Source: Sthenelais limicola (Eukaryota > Annelida > Polychaeta > Phyllodocida > Sigalionidae). Taken from it: DNA of 64,000 bases. Each line of letters starts with the position of its first letter. The stretch's first letter is position 1. The notes beneath the pieces were generated by a model. It had not been told where the DNA came from. It saw only the letters and a list, made by a program, of their open reading frames with translations, and searched no databases. Shown in pieces: positions 1-9,454 of the stretch. The stretch covers positions 88,983,740 to 89,047,739 of the forward strand of contig OW804095.1 in assembly GCA_942159475.1 (NCBI GenBank), in the 5' to 3' direction. Both the position numbers and the translations under genes were made by a program.

Positions 1-2176
1 GGGCAGACATAGGTCTTTTTAATTCGAAATTTAAGTTATGGTATTCTCTAAAATCATAATTTTCATCCAGATGGCGCAACTCTAGCCAAGGCACCCTACA
101 GAAGTGTAGTTGTTTATGTAGAAATTTCATGATATTAAAGTATATTCTCGTCCCTACTGACATAGTATTAGTATCAACATGTAAAGCCAGACTATTACTC
201 CATCTTGGTCTTTTTAGGGCAAAACGGAGAGCTTTATTTTGTAAGACCTGCAACCTAATTAATGTTCCTTGGCCTGCATTTAGATAACAAATATTCCCAT
301 AATCAAGATGGCTCAGTACCATAGTTTTTATGAGTAGGATTCTGGTTTGTATGTCTAGAGCATGTCTATTAATGTATATGTTATATAATTGAACATTTGC
401 TTTATTAATAATATTATTGGCCATGTCTTGAAACTTAAGTTTGGAATCCAGTTTAACCCCTAGGTAGGTGAAAGAGTCTACCCAGTCGAGTTGAGTTCCA
501 GATATTGATATTTTAACAATCGGAGGTGGTATTGTTCCTCGGGTATTCGGTCTTATGCACATGGTTTTTGTCTTAGGCAGACTGAGTGCTAATTTATTAT
601 TAACACTCCACATGGCGATCAGGTCAGTATCATTCTGACATTTGGTCAGTAGTAAACCTTCAATATGTGCATCATTAATGAGGACGATGTCGTCCGCGAA
701 TAATAACATTCTACCCTGTAAGTTTAATTCTGCAATATCATTTACAAAAATATTAAATAAGATTGGTCCCAATATGGAACCCTGTGGTATGCCGTGTTTT
801 ATGGGTAAGTATCCTGATTGTACATTATTAACTTTAACCTTTTGCATCCGATTTGTAAGGTAATTTTCTATCCATGATAGAATCCATTTAGGGAAACCGT
901 AGATTTTCAATTTTTTAAGCAGCAGACAATGGTCTAAGGAATCAAAGGCTTTTTGATAATCGAAAAAGACAAGTGCACTCAATTTACCTTGGTTCATGTT
1001 ATTCATTAGTTTGTAGATTAGGAGGTTAATAGTCTCAATTGTGGATGAGTTTTTTCGGAATCCACCTTGAGTTGGGGTTAAAATATTATGTGTATCGAGG
1101 AAGGACTGTAGTTGGGCATTGACATGTTTCTCCAATAATTTAATGGCTATGTGTGTAATCGAGATAGGTCTCAGATTGTTAACATGTGATGAGTTTCCCT
1201 TCTTAGGGATTGGGACTACAGTTGCCCTTTTCCATATTTTTGGGATTATACCTAGGCTAATAGATTTATTCATAAGGTGTGTCATTTGGGTTTTAAAAAT
1301 TTTAAATAGACATATATAAACTTTCATGGGGATTTCGTCGCAGCCAGACGATTTTGATTGGTCCACCTCTAATAGTAGTTTCAGGAATTGATCTTCACTG
1401 AGTATCTCGTATTGGGTATTTGGGTCACCATGTCTGTTAAATTGGTTGATAATGTTATTTCCTTGTTGGACTGAGTTGGAAATATTGGTCCCTATATTTG
1501 CGAAATAATGATTGATAATTGAGGGGATTTTGCTGGCTTTGGCCATGACCTGCGTTTCTGGGTCTATAAGTTTAATTAATTTAGATTGCTTGTTTTTGAA
1601 TGGTAGATAATCATTAAGTAATTGCCAAAACTTTTTGTAGTCGTATTTGTGTCTTGCTATCTGTTCTTTAATATATGTACTTTTAGCTGTGTCTACCCGT
1701 ATATTAGTCAAATTTCTGTAATATACAGCCCGTTGGCGAAATTCAACGTGTTGTGTACGTCTATACTTTCTAAAATATTTATCTCTATTATAAGCTAACT
1801 GTAATAATTCACCATTGAACCAAGGTGGTTTAATCTTTTTGCTCTTGAAAGATTTCTTAGGGCAAACCTTATTAGTAATATTCAACATTCTTTCAAATAT
1901 GATTTTCCAAGCAGAGTCTAGGTCATTCAAGTTCATAAAGTCATCCCACTCAGTATATTTATTTGCTTCAAGGTCTATGTTCTCCTGGCTAAGGCCAGTC
2001 ATAGAACGCGTATAAAAATTACATTTCTGGTGATTTTCTCTGGTTTTCTTTTTAATATAGTATATAATATAGTGGTCGCTCAAATTATATTCTATCACTC
2101 CACTTGAATTTACTGCATTATGCAGACATATAATAACATAACTTTTATACCATATCAAGCGTTCATTTGTCAGCAC
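1..2176 (-). CDS. LINE (non-LTR retrotransposon) ORF2, partial, open frame running off the left edge
   Basis: One minus-strand frame stays open from the upstream stop at 2177-2179 to the window edge, about 725 codons. No start codon is assigned because the endonuclease end looks truncated. At the N-terminal end, NLSDHYIIYY (about 2086-2057) matches the SDH motif that closes an APE-type endonuclease. Further on are the fingers motif WKRATVVPIPKKG (about 1230), then VFFDYQKAFDS (about 970, first catalytic Asp region), GIPQGSILGPILFNIF (793-745), and LLFADDIVL (about 706-680) with both catalytic aspartates. The thumb region follows to the edge. The protein would copy LINE RNA at a nicked target. 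No stop or frameshift was seen, unlike the other LINE copies here. The layout suits the CR1/Jockey superfamily; the exact clade is uncertain. The 5' end is missing (most of the endonuclease and any ORF1). Confidence 0.9.
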   Translation of the reverse strand, partial: MLTNERLIWYKSYVIICLHNAVNSSGVIEYNLSDHYIIYYIKKKTRENHQKCNFYTRSMTGLSQENIDLEANKYTEWDDFMNLNDLDSAWKIIFERMLNITNKVCPKKSFKSKKIKPPWFNGELLQLAYNRDKYFRKYRRTQHVEFRQRAVYYRNLTNIRVDTAKSTYIKEQIARHKYDYKKFWQLLNDYLPFKNKQSKLIKLIDPETQVMAKASKIPSIINHYFANIGTNISNSVQQGNNIINQFNRHGDPNTQYEILSEDQFLKLLLEVDQSKSSGCDEIPMKVYICLFKIFKTQMTHLMNKSISLGIIPKIWKRATVVPIPKKGNSSHVNNLRPISITHIAIKLLEKHVNAQLQSFLDTHNILTPTQGGFRKNSSTIETINLLIYKLMNNMNQGKLSALVFFDYQKAFDSLDHCLLLKKLKIYGFPKWILSWIENYLTNRMQKVKVNNVQSGYLPIKHGIPQGSILGPILFNIFVNDIAELNLQGRMLLFADDIVLINDAHIEGLLLTKCQNDTDLIAMWSVNNKLALSLPKTKTMCIRPNTRGTIPPPIVKISISGTQLDWVDSFTYLGVKLDSKLKFQDMANNIINKANVQLYNIYINRHALDIQTRILLIKTMVLSHLDYGNICYLNAGQGTLIRLQVLQNKALRFALKRPRWSNSLALHVDTNTMSVGTRIYFNIMKFLHKQLHFCRVPWLELRHLDENYDFREYHNLNFELKRPMSA

Positions 2177-2179
2177 TTA

Positions 2180-3075
2180 TGGAGCTACAACTGGAAAATG
2201 TATCAGAGACCTATATGTTATTCGAATTGGATATTAGTTATTATTCTCGGTTTTGTTGTATGTCATATCTTTGTCAATTCTGATCGTATAAACCTACGAG
2301 TGGTATGTATGTATTCCTAGGGACATGGTCCTTGTTAAGATAAATGTTAAGATTATATGAATATAATTTCTACTGATTCTCTTAATCATTGTTAGGACAC
2401 TATTGTAATCTATACTTGACAAATGACATTAGAGCCCTTGTCGATTTTTCATGAGAATTGCCCATCTATGAGATGAATATGATATTGTCATAGGGATATG
2501 ATATACACCCGCACACACACCTAAATACAATATGAGACCCACCATTTATTATTTGAAACCATTAAGTTGAAAAAGAAGTGGGGCTCAAATTTCGATGGGG
2601 TGGGTCACTTTTCGATGGGGGTCACTTTTTGGCATGACACCGGCAAACAATGAGGCCTCCCTACAATTATATCTGCATTCATATTGAATATGTTGTGGGG
2701 TCAGTTTTTTCAAGTGTGCTATTTTGCCAAAATATATCGTTGATATCTTTTTTATTAATTCATGCAAACTCATGATCTTTGTGCCATTTGATTCCTCTTA
2801 TCCCGCTCGTTCATTCCAAATATACTTTATATTATACCGTTTATTTTTTATTAATATGTATACCTCGAAAATGTAAAAAATGCATTTTTTTCCTAATTTG
2901 TCCAATGAAATAAATATTAACCATGATATCAAACATGTACCATATGTACCTGGTGTTCAGTTCTGTCTATCAGGCCTGTACTGTATCCATTTTTACTTTA
3001 TTCGTTAATACTTTTATTGTCATAATTAAAAGAATTAATGTTTCAGTGCGGGTACATCAGTACAAGATTGGTAAC
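2180..3075. other. AT-rich stretch without a gene; contains a diverged dispersed repeat
   Basis: No coding signal was found. Positions about 2270-2465 resemble 51,960-52,290 in the same orientation: both share 'tcaattctgatc', 'atttctactgatt' followed by 'cttaat', and a 'tttttcatga' block in the same order. The copies are diverged, so this is probably an old dispersed repeat. Confidence 0.4.
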
Positions 3076-3082
3076 ACATACT

Positions 3083-3320
3083 GGGGGTATATTAGACCTA
3101 GGTTTAGTTTCCCCTTTAGGGGTACTTTGAACCTGGTGGGGGTACATTTGACCTAGGTCTAATATACCCCCGGGGGTACATTGAAACTGGAGGGGGTATA
3201 TCCAACCTAGGTCTAAAGTACCCCCGGGGGTATATTGGACCTAGGTCAAATGTACCCCCGGTACATTAGACCTAGGTTAGTTATACCGGGGGGTACACCT
3301 GATGGGGGGTACATTAGAAC
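3083..3320. repeat. Array of palindromic GGGGGTAC / CCTAGG modules
   Basis: Five CCTAGG sites sit about 30-60 bases apart. They are flanked alternately by GGGGGTA(C/T) and its complement (G/A)TACCCCC, with GACCTAGGTC cores, so neighbouring units pair into hairpins. Units are imperfect, for example 'ttgaaactgg' or 'ttggacctag' between the G-runs. No coding potential was seen. Confidence 0.75.
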
Positions 3321-3399
3321 TGCTACACCGGCCCTGTTCAAATTTGATCTCCTTGATCTCTTGAGATGTCTTGGTGGAAATAACCCGATGTGCATGATT

Positions 3400-5835
3400 G
3401 CATTTGTGACCTAGTTTTTACCTGGAACTTTTGACCTGATTCTGACCTGGTGCTTTACTAGTGGAAATCGTAAAAAGTTGTGAGGCTCAAACTTGATTTT
3501 TTAATGCTCTATGGACCCGATTTATAAATACACTACTGATACTCTCAATAATCCACTACTGACCAGGTGTACTTAATGCGATTCTGATGCTGTCAATAAT
3601 GCTCTATTTTCCAGGTTCAAAAACACACTTATGATGCACTCAGTGAGGCACTTTTATTGCTCTGTAGGAGAGGTGTATTTTTGCTCCCAGAAAAGTATGA
3701 AAGATATCTATACTCCCAAAGGATTTCAAAGAAGGCTTAGAGGATGGCATGCATCGTTTACTTTTCATCAATTATACCATCCTATGTGTATGCCTTACCG
3801 CCTAGTGTGTGACATAGTGGCATTTATGTGATACTTCAGTTGTTTGTTCACTCTGCCTCAACCAAGCCACTAGGGACAATCTATATACACTACATACACT
3901 TATTGGGGTGTTTTGATGATAACGTTTTTCAATATCAAACAGATAAATTACACACATAACCTATAGAAGGATATCACTTATAATATTCCTAATTACATAA
4001 TGGAGAACATTCATAGTGCATAAATGTCACAAAATTGTAATAGGTGTGCTTCCATTGTAAAATAAATTGTTAATACAACCAAGTGTCATTATCCGCCACC
4101 TGGTGTTAATTGCCGCCTCCTGGTGAGAACAAGTGGCACATTGGTCTCACCATGTATTGACTAAATAATTGGTGGTGTATGTATCTCCAGGTCTTAAGTA
4201 AGGAAAGCAAAAGGGATATTGTTTATGCCCGAATTATAATGAATGATGATTAGGAATGGTGTAAATAAAAAAGCTCCTATGCTGCCTTCTCACAGAAGAT
4301 ATGTGATGCGTTGCAGGAAAATAAGTCACAAGTCACAAAATTAATATTCTTGAATCATGTGGATCTCCACTTGGATTTTGGTCATGCAATAACTTTGAGA
4401 ACTCAGTTCATGACTATCAAATGTGAGATTGTTGTCTTATAATTATGTGATCCGTTTTAGGAATATGAGTCATAAGTCGCAAAATATTCATTTTGAGATA
4501 TCACCATATTCGAAAAGATGAGGTCAACCCGATTCCAATGAATGTAAACATTAAGGAATCTAATAAGTACTTTTATCTCTTTAGCAAAAGTTGCTAAATT
4601 TACTCAATGGGATGATCTAAGAAACGCACTGATATAATCAATAAACAGTCTTGAAATTGTAGATGTATTCATACAACCACAAGGACTAGACACTCCAAAG
4701 ATGAAAATATTCCAACAAGGAGATATTATAAGTAACCAACTTTGAAAAACAACAATTTTGCGACTTGTGACTCTTTTTTCTGAAACACATCACATAATTA
4801 TTAGAACCTTAGCTGAAAGAAAGAATACGCTCAAGTATGTTTGGTAAAATCCGATCTTATTGGGATATACTGAATTTGAACGTTACATTAAAAGATGAGC
4901 GCAAAATTCATTTAATTTGAAATGAAGAACGGGGTGGGAATTAATAAAGGAGGAATTAAGTCAGTGGGAGATGTAATATTTGGGTAATATGGAGGTACGC
5001 TTGTATAGTTTAGCTTTGTGTATAGGGGTTTCTTTTACTTGGTGTCACAGAGTGAGTATATATGGGTGTCAGAGAATGGAGTGTCAGATATATGCGCGAC
5101 AGTGAGTGTGAATGCCAGGTGAGTGTGCAGTGTCAGCTATTGTGGCATGTTGTGGATTCATTGTGTTGTATAATTTCGTGGTACTCATGGGGACGAATTT
5201 GGTTTGAATTATTGTTTGTAATAGAAGTGTTACAATTGTTCAGCTTATAGAGATGAATATCTAAGATTATCAAATAAATTCAATGTGCTCTATACCCGAT
5301 TTATAAATGCGGTTCTGATCCTCCCAATTATGTGCTACTGACCAGGTATAAAAGACACAATTATGATGCACTCAGTGAGGCACTTTCATTGCTATTGCTG
5401 TGAGGAAGAGGAAGTTAATCATTCATTCGCAATCGTTATTAATACAAATAAACAGGACATGTATATAGGTAGAGGTTTAATTTATAAGTATTTTATTCTT
5501 CATAGGTATTTTGATGAAACCATGTTTGATTTTATGTTAGGTATATTGGTATATTCGAAAAAGGAACCTTTTTCACTACCATAATATTTTATGAATTGTC
5601 TTATGTTAGATCTTCAATATTTGATGTACTTAAACTGCATATAACTAGTGCATTGATACCCGATTTATATGCATAAATTTGATACGCATTCTTGAAGTGC
5701 ATGTGATGATGCACATTGCATCAGGTGCAAAACCAGGTGCAAAACTGCTTTTTTGGGCGGATTGCACTTTTGTGACTGGTCAGTTGCACTTCTGCATGCA
5801 CTGGCGGATTTTCCAATGCACAACGGGAATAATTC
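3400..5835 (+). repeat. Large dispersed repeat, copy 1 (inverted partner at 34.65-37.46 kb)
   Basis: Blocks here recur in reverse complement and in the same relative order at 34.65-37.46 kb. Block X (3410-3560: 'gacctggtgctttac', 'ggacccgatttataaat') matches 37,450-37,240. Block Z (about 3960-4145: 'tatcacttataa', 'ccgccacctggtg') matches about 36,900-36,705. Block Y (5640-5830: 'tgcacctggttttgcacctg' type motifs, 'gtgactggtcag') matches 34,840-34,650 and more weakly 35,880-35,760. A second internal X-like block is at 5280-5400, which also shares 'atgatgcactcagtgaggca' with 3630-3650. No protein is recognisable. It may be the body of a non-autonomous element. Confidence 0.65.
4434..4808. mobile_element. 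MITE-like foldback element with GTGTCACA/GAGTCA-type terminal inverted repeats
   Basis: The left end (4445-4486: 'ttatgtgatccgttttagga', then 'atgagtcataagtcgcaaaa') is matched in reverse complement by the right end (4797-4754, 'cgacttgtgactc', 'acacatcacataatta'). This gives about 45-bp inverted arms around a unit of about 370 bp. A third copy of the arm is at 4309-4350. Interior sequence ('gaaacgcactgatataat', 'atgtattcatacaa', 'acactccaaagatgaaaata') recurs at 55,740-55,890, 18,000-18,170 and, inverted, at 34,980-35,070. No coding capacity. Confidence 0.65.
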
Positions 5836-5869
5836 TCACGTAAGAGGTCCCTGTTAGAATGTTAAACTA

Positions 5870-6540
5870 TGCCGGGGACCCGGGGACACAGAGGCAAGGG
5901 ATGCCAGGTGTTTTGCTTGACAAGGTCTGCAGCCGATCTTCTAGATCGTCTGCAGACATTTTGATTTAGGATCAGACATTTACATTTTAGCAGAAGAATC
6001 TATATTTCATTAGCTTTTTAATGGAATAATCGAGGAGTTTCTACCTAGGATATGACAGCCAAATTCCGTAGGTGTTTAGGTTTGTTTTTGTCCTGAACAA
6101 TGGGTCTTTCCCCATGCTGGTCCGCCGCTATGACGTCATGCTGTAGGCGCATGATCTGATTGGCTGAGAGAGGCTCTTCCGGCTGTTCCAACTACTGGGA
6201 CTCTGTATGAAGCATTACGCTGGATTTTGGTCGATCGATCGGCCGATATGGAATCCCCATTCACGCTAACGTTAATGAAAGTTGAACGAAGGTTGTCATT
6301 TACTGTTATGCGTTTCGCTTAATTCGACTTTACTAAGGTATTGCTGTGTTATTTTGCTGGCTATTCATGGTACTGGGTGCAGACGTTTGTAGGAAAATAA
6401 GTGCGAGAATGACTGAGCAGACCATGGAGCCGTAGTCTATATTTCGTTGTTTACTTATGGCGTGGCGTTCGCAATGTTTAGGTGAATAGCATTCGCTTAT
6501 TTAAAATAAGCGGTTTTGCCACTGTTAGTCCAGACACATG
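5870..6540 (+). promoter_or_regulatory. GC-richer island with CRE and CCAAT-type motifs, possible promoter
   Basis: This stretch is more GC-rich than its surroundings and interrupts a tandem repeat whose units lie on both sides (5830-5860 and 6550-6970). It has a perfect TGACGTCA (6132-6139), an ATTGGCTGAG inverted CCAAT box about 6158, and GC-rich sequence 6080-6250. No downstream gene could be assigned. The same motif pair occurs in the A2 repeat of the nearby Ngaro-like element (about 7276-7300), so it may be a transposon promoter. Confidence 0.3.
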
Positions 6541-6549
6541 TACAATATA

Positions 6550-6970
6550 TATAACATTGATTCCACTTGCGGAGAACATTTACTTTGGTCCATTTTGATA
6601 ATAAATAATAAATCTCATGTGCAAGGTCCCTACTAGCAGGTAGCATAATAAAGCCATTTTGTTCTATCACAGTATATTTTACTGTTGTTTTAAATACATT
6701 TCTAACACATAGACACCTACATAGACATACATTATAGATTAGGTCAGTTCCACGTAGGTAAAAATATATTTTTGGTTTATTTTGCAGAAAAAGAAATAAT
6801 TCTGACGTACAAAGTCCCTATTTCAAAATACCAAATTAGGCATTTTTCACTATCAAACTATGTTGTATTGTTATTTTGAATACATGCTAAGCTTTGAACT
6901 CATGTGCATTATGTAATTAGATCGATTCCACCTGGGGAGAAATATAATTTTTGGTCAATTCTGAAGAACT
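6550..6970 (+). repeat. Diverged tandem repeat, unit about 180-190 bp
   Basis: The phrase 'gattccacttgcggagaaca' at 6558 recurs as 'gttccacgtaggtaaaaata' near 6746 and 'gattccacctggggagaaat' near 6924. A second landmark, 'tctcatgtgcaaggtccct' near 6613, recurs as 'tctgacgtacaaagtccct' near 6800 and, before the interruption, as 'tctcacgtaagaggtccct' near 5835. Spacing is about 188 then 178 bases. No ORF. Confidence 0.65.
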
Positions 6971-7059
6971 ATACGAGCCACAACGCTAGGATGAATAAAG
7001 GAAATACTGTCATATGAATTTGGCCAGAACAGCCAGAAGCTGTTTATTAAATAAATACC
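6971..7059 (-). repeat. Split direct repeat B2 of the Ngaro-like element
   Basis: This is an 89-bp copy starting 'atacgagccacaacgctagg'. It is identical to 7363-7451 except for one base ('gaaatactg' versus 'gaaacactg'). It marks the probable 3' terminus of the element. Confidence 0.85.
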
Positions 7060-7362
7060 CTACAAGATATCCACAGATACAAGTGATTATAAATCAATAT
7101 CACAGAAGCAATAGCAATAAATAATTACTGAACAGACAATATCGGATAATATAAACAGTAAAGTTAAAAAATTTTGGCGATGCAAGACCCAACAACTTCA
7201 CCGACTCGGTGAATGAACTTGAATGAATGGTTGGGAGCATCGAACGGGGGCGTGGCAACCCCATGCTTGCCTGTGATTGGATGAGGTGATGTTGACGTCA
7301 TAGATAATTCCCCTAGCGAGGTGGGCGTGGTCGATATAACCACTGAGGCTTCAGTTACACAT
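7060..7362 (-). promoter_or_regulatory. A2 segment of the Ngaro-like element with promoter-like motifs
   Basis: Unique sequence lies between the two 89-bp repeats. It contains TGACGTCA (about 7294), an inverted CCAAT (ATTGG, about 7276) and two CACGCCC/GGGCGTGG boxes (about 7248 and 7322). In split-direct-repeat elements the A repeat also lies at the 5' end and would carry the promoter; that role is inferred. An A1 partner was not found in the window. Confidence 0.45.
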
Positions 7363-7451
7363 ATACGAGCCACAACGCTAGGATGAATAAAGGAAACACT
7401 GTCATATGAATTTGGCCAGAACAGCCAGAAGCTGTTTATTAAATAAATACC
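7363..7451 (-). repeat. Split direct repeat B1 of the Ngaro-like element
   Basis: This is the 89-bp partner of 6971-7059. It lies 28 bases downstream of the recombinase stop codon (7479-7481) on the minus strand, as expected for B1. Confidence 0.85.
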
Positions 7452-7478
7452 AAAGGCCAAAACGAAGGACAGGGTCAG

Positions 7479-8358
7479 TCACAAATTTCCACACAACATT
7501 GAGTCCACCTTAAGCTGATGATCCAGAGATGGGATGATATATCTGGTCACACATGAAGATTTCCAATTCCCTCTTTGGCGAATGTCTGATAAAGAGATGC
7601 CTAATGAGGCCATGAAAGAGGCTCCTCAACGACAAAGAGAATGACAACTGTACTGGCCCCTGAAGCCAGCTTTACAAATCAGAGTTCTCAAATAATTGTT
7701 CAGGAATAGTGAAGATAAAGAAGATCCAGTAGATGAGCGAAATAGGCTGTCCATGGGCTTACCAGAAGTAGAAATGATTAATTTTCTGGTCAGATGAACT
7801 GCACATAAGTCCTTGGATCTGCTTTTTGCCACAGGTATAACAAAGGGGGTTGATGACGTTTTTGACGAATTTACAACCACTTCCATACCCGACGATATCA
7901 ATTTAATGTCTTTCCTGCAGATCCTATGAGGAGAAGCAATGGCATGTCCTATCCGCAACAGGGTCCTGAATAAAAAAAAAAAAATAGTCCAGGCAAGGTA
8001 TTCTTGCTCAGACCCACAGTTGACGAATTTCCTCATCTTTTGAAGATGCACAGGCAAGATGGGAGATGAAGGGGATAAAGCAGCTCCTGGCAACTTGGAG
8101 ATACCCCTTAAAGTACATTTAATATCTGGATGAGCAAGGGAAACACAAGGAATATTCCTGAGTCTAGCCCCAAACACCACTGCATTCAGATATGTAATAA
8201 TAGAAGAGTGCTTCATATAACTTGACAAGCAGGCAGAATACATACACATAATATCCACAGTAATGTGCTGAGATGGAAGATGATGTTCAGCTAAAAACTT
8301 GGTGAAACACATCCACTGCCTTGAACGTTGAGTTTGTGTAGAGTTACATACTGACATT
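7479..8358 (-). pseudogene. Tyrosine recombinase (integrase of DIRS/Ngaro retrotransposon), one nonsense codon
   Basis: The frame runs from about 8358 to a TGA at 7479-7481, about 290 codons, and joins the extrachromosomal copy to the genome by tyrosine-recombinase chemistry. Visible parts are an N-terminal SAM-like region (RQWMCFTKFLAEH), a box I arginine in LLRIGHAI (about 7960), box II HSLCR (about 7640), then NWKSS and a probable nucleophile in VTRYII (about 7540). An in-frame TGA at 7626-7628 falls directly after HSLCR, where the family usually has an arginine codon (CGA), so a single transition may have killed it. A run of 13 A on the plus strand (about 7971-7983) is in frame. The upper end overlaps the RNase H frame, shifted by one. 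Confidence 0.85.
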
Positions 8359-8805
8359 TTCCTGAGATTTAACACCATGTTCATCAACCTTGGTGGTCCT
8401 GTCAGAAGAGAATAATAAATATTCACTACAACACAAGCTTGCTGCTGATAAATAGCCAATTTCATACGAGTCAGTAGACAAATATGCAAGTCGAGATAAA
8501 GTGTCAGCAATAAAATTGTTTTTAGTGTTAATGTAAATGGGCTCCAACTCAATGTCATAAATAAAGCAGACCCAATACAATTCGTATAGCCATTCCATAG
8601 CCTGGCTACTGGAGCTAACACCATTTTTTAGCATAGCAATGACCTGAGTATTATCTATAAAGCATTTGACTTTATATCCTTTGAAATAATGTTTCCATCG
8701 TTTAACACCAATCATCACAGGATATAGTTCTTCAATGTTAATATTGCTAGCTTGTACACCATCAGTAGGGCTTAGAGCCATGTGACCACATTCAGAATCG
8801 ACGGC
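8344..8805 (-). CDS. RNase H domain of a DIRS/Ngaro-type retrotransposon polyprotein, 5'-truncated
   Basis: It codes for the RNase H part that degrades the RNA template after reverse transcription. Residues INIEELYPVMIGVKRW, VKCFIDNTQVIAML and the C-terminal motif NNFIADTLSR are diagnostic, and the second DIRS-type copy at 20,997-21,117 shows the same order (INVQELIPVLLGVKRW, YIDNTQVVAML). The frame reads upstream to about 8805, where 'tgctcctttcag' on the minus strand could be a splice acceptor or simply the truncation point. No reverse transcriptase follows upstream. The stop at 8344 is followed by the recombinase in a shifted frame, so the two were probably one polyprotein or overlapping ORFs. 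Confidence 0.8.
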   Translation of the reverse strand, partial: AVDSECGHMALSPTDGVQASNINIEELYPVMIGVKRWKHYFKGYKVKCFIDNTQVIAMLKNGVSSSSQAMEWLYELYWVCFIYDIELEPIYINTKNNFIADTLSRLAYLSTDSYEIGYLSAASLCCSEYLLFSSDRTTKVDEHGVKSQENVSM

Positions 8806-8809
8806 CTGA

Positions 8810-9450
8810 AAGGAGCAGAGTCGGCCACTGAAATTTTATGTCGGCTTTTGCCGACGTCTTTTCGGGAACACTGTTATCAGTTCTATTACTCAGTAGACAT
8901 GAAATGCCATTGTTATGTTATGTTGTACACTGTTTACTTGTGCAGTGTTCAAAAAAAGAGCTTGCCCGGGCCATTTGGCAAGTAAAAATCGTGGCGGGCA
9001 AGTTCCTCTGGCCACAAACTTGCCCTATAATTACAGCATGATTCTTGTGGTTATATTTTCAGAAGAAATCTGAAGAAATATCCCAGTTTGATTTCCATTG
9101 TTTTTAAAACTACATTGACGATGTTAGGAACCCTTCAACTATATAACCGACAATCTGCTAGCTTTCATTTCTTCCACATTACTTTTTCATATCAATACCA
9201 TATGAATTAAAATTAGAACTAATTGTAATTTCTATGCATGTTATTCTATGTCTCGATCCTAGGGCCTATAATATTATATATGATACATAGCACCATGACC
9301 AGTGGCTTCCCCTTACTTAAAAGTTTAACTTAATGCTGCATTCTCGGCTATTTCGTCAGAACGCCCTTGCCATATTCACACATACCATGACACATGAAAC
9401 ATTTGAGACAAATGTAAATACTTTTTAGTTCCTGTATTTTAAGGATATTT
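8810..9450. other. No gene seen
   Basis: AT-rich DNA. 'ttaatgctgcattctcggc' near 9331 resembles one terminus of the small TTAA-flanked element at 58,795-59,148, but no second end was found. Short phrases such as 'gccgacgtcttttcgg' look repeat-like. Confidence 0.3.
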
Positions 9451-9454
9451 TACC

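Larger units (their letters stand above)
6971..8810 (-). mobile_element. Ngaro/PAT-like tyrosine-recombinase retrotransposon, 5'-truncated
   Basis: Read on the minus strand, the order is RNase H, then tyrosine recombinase, then an 89-bp repeat (B1, 7451-7363), a 303-bp segment (A2, 7362-7060) and a second 89-bp repeat (B2, 7059-6971). B1 and B2 differ at about one base. This is the B1-A2-B2 3' end described for split-direct-repeat elements of the Ngaro/PAT type. The matching A1 repeat, gag and reverse transcriptase were not found upstream, where recognisable sequence stops near 8805. The near identity of B1 and B2 suggests fairly recent insertion. Confidence 0.75.

Noticed and set aside
3083..3320. 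CRISPR-like array
   Set aside because: Units are palindromic and irregular with no unique equal-length spacers, and the DNA is eukaryotic.
8359..8624. Upstream part of the long frame continuing into the recombinase
   Set aside because: These codons overlap the RNase H frame, which has clear motifs; this part is its shadow.
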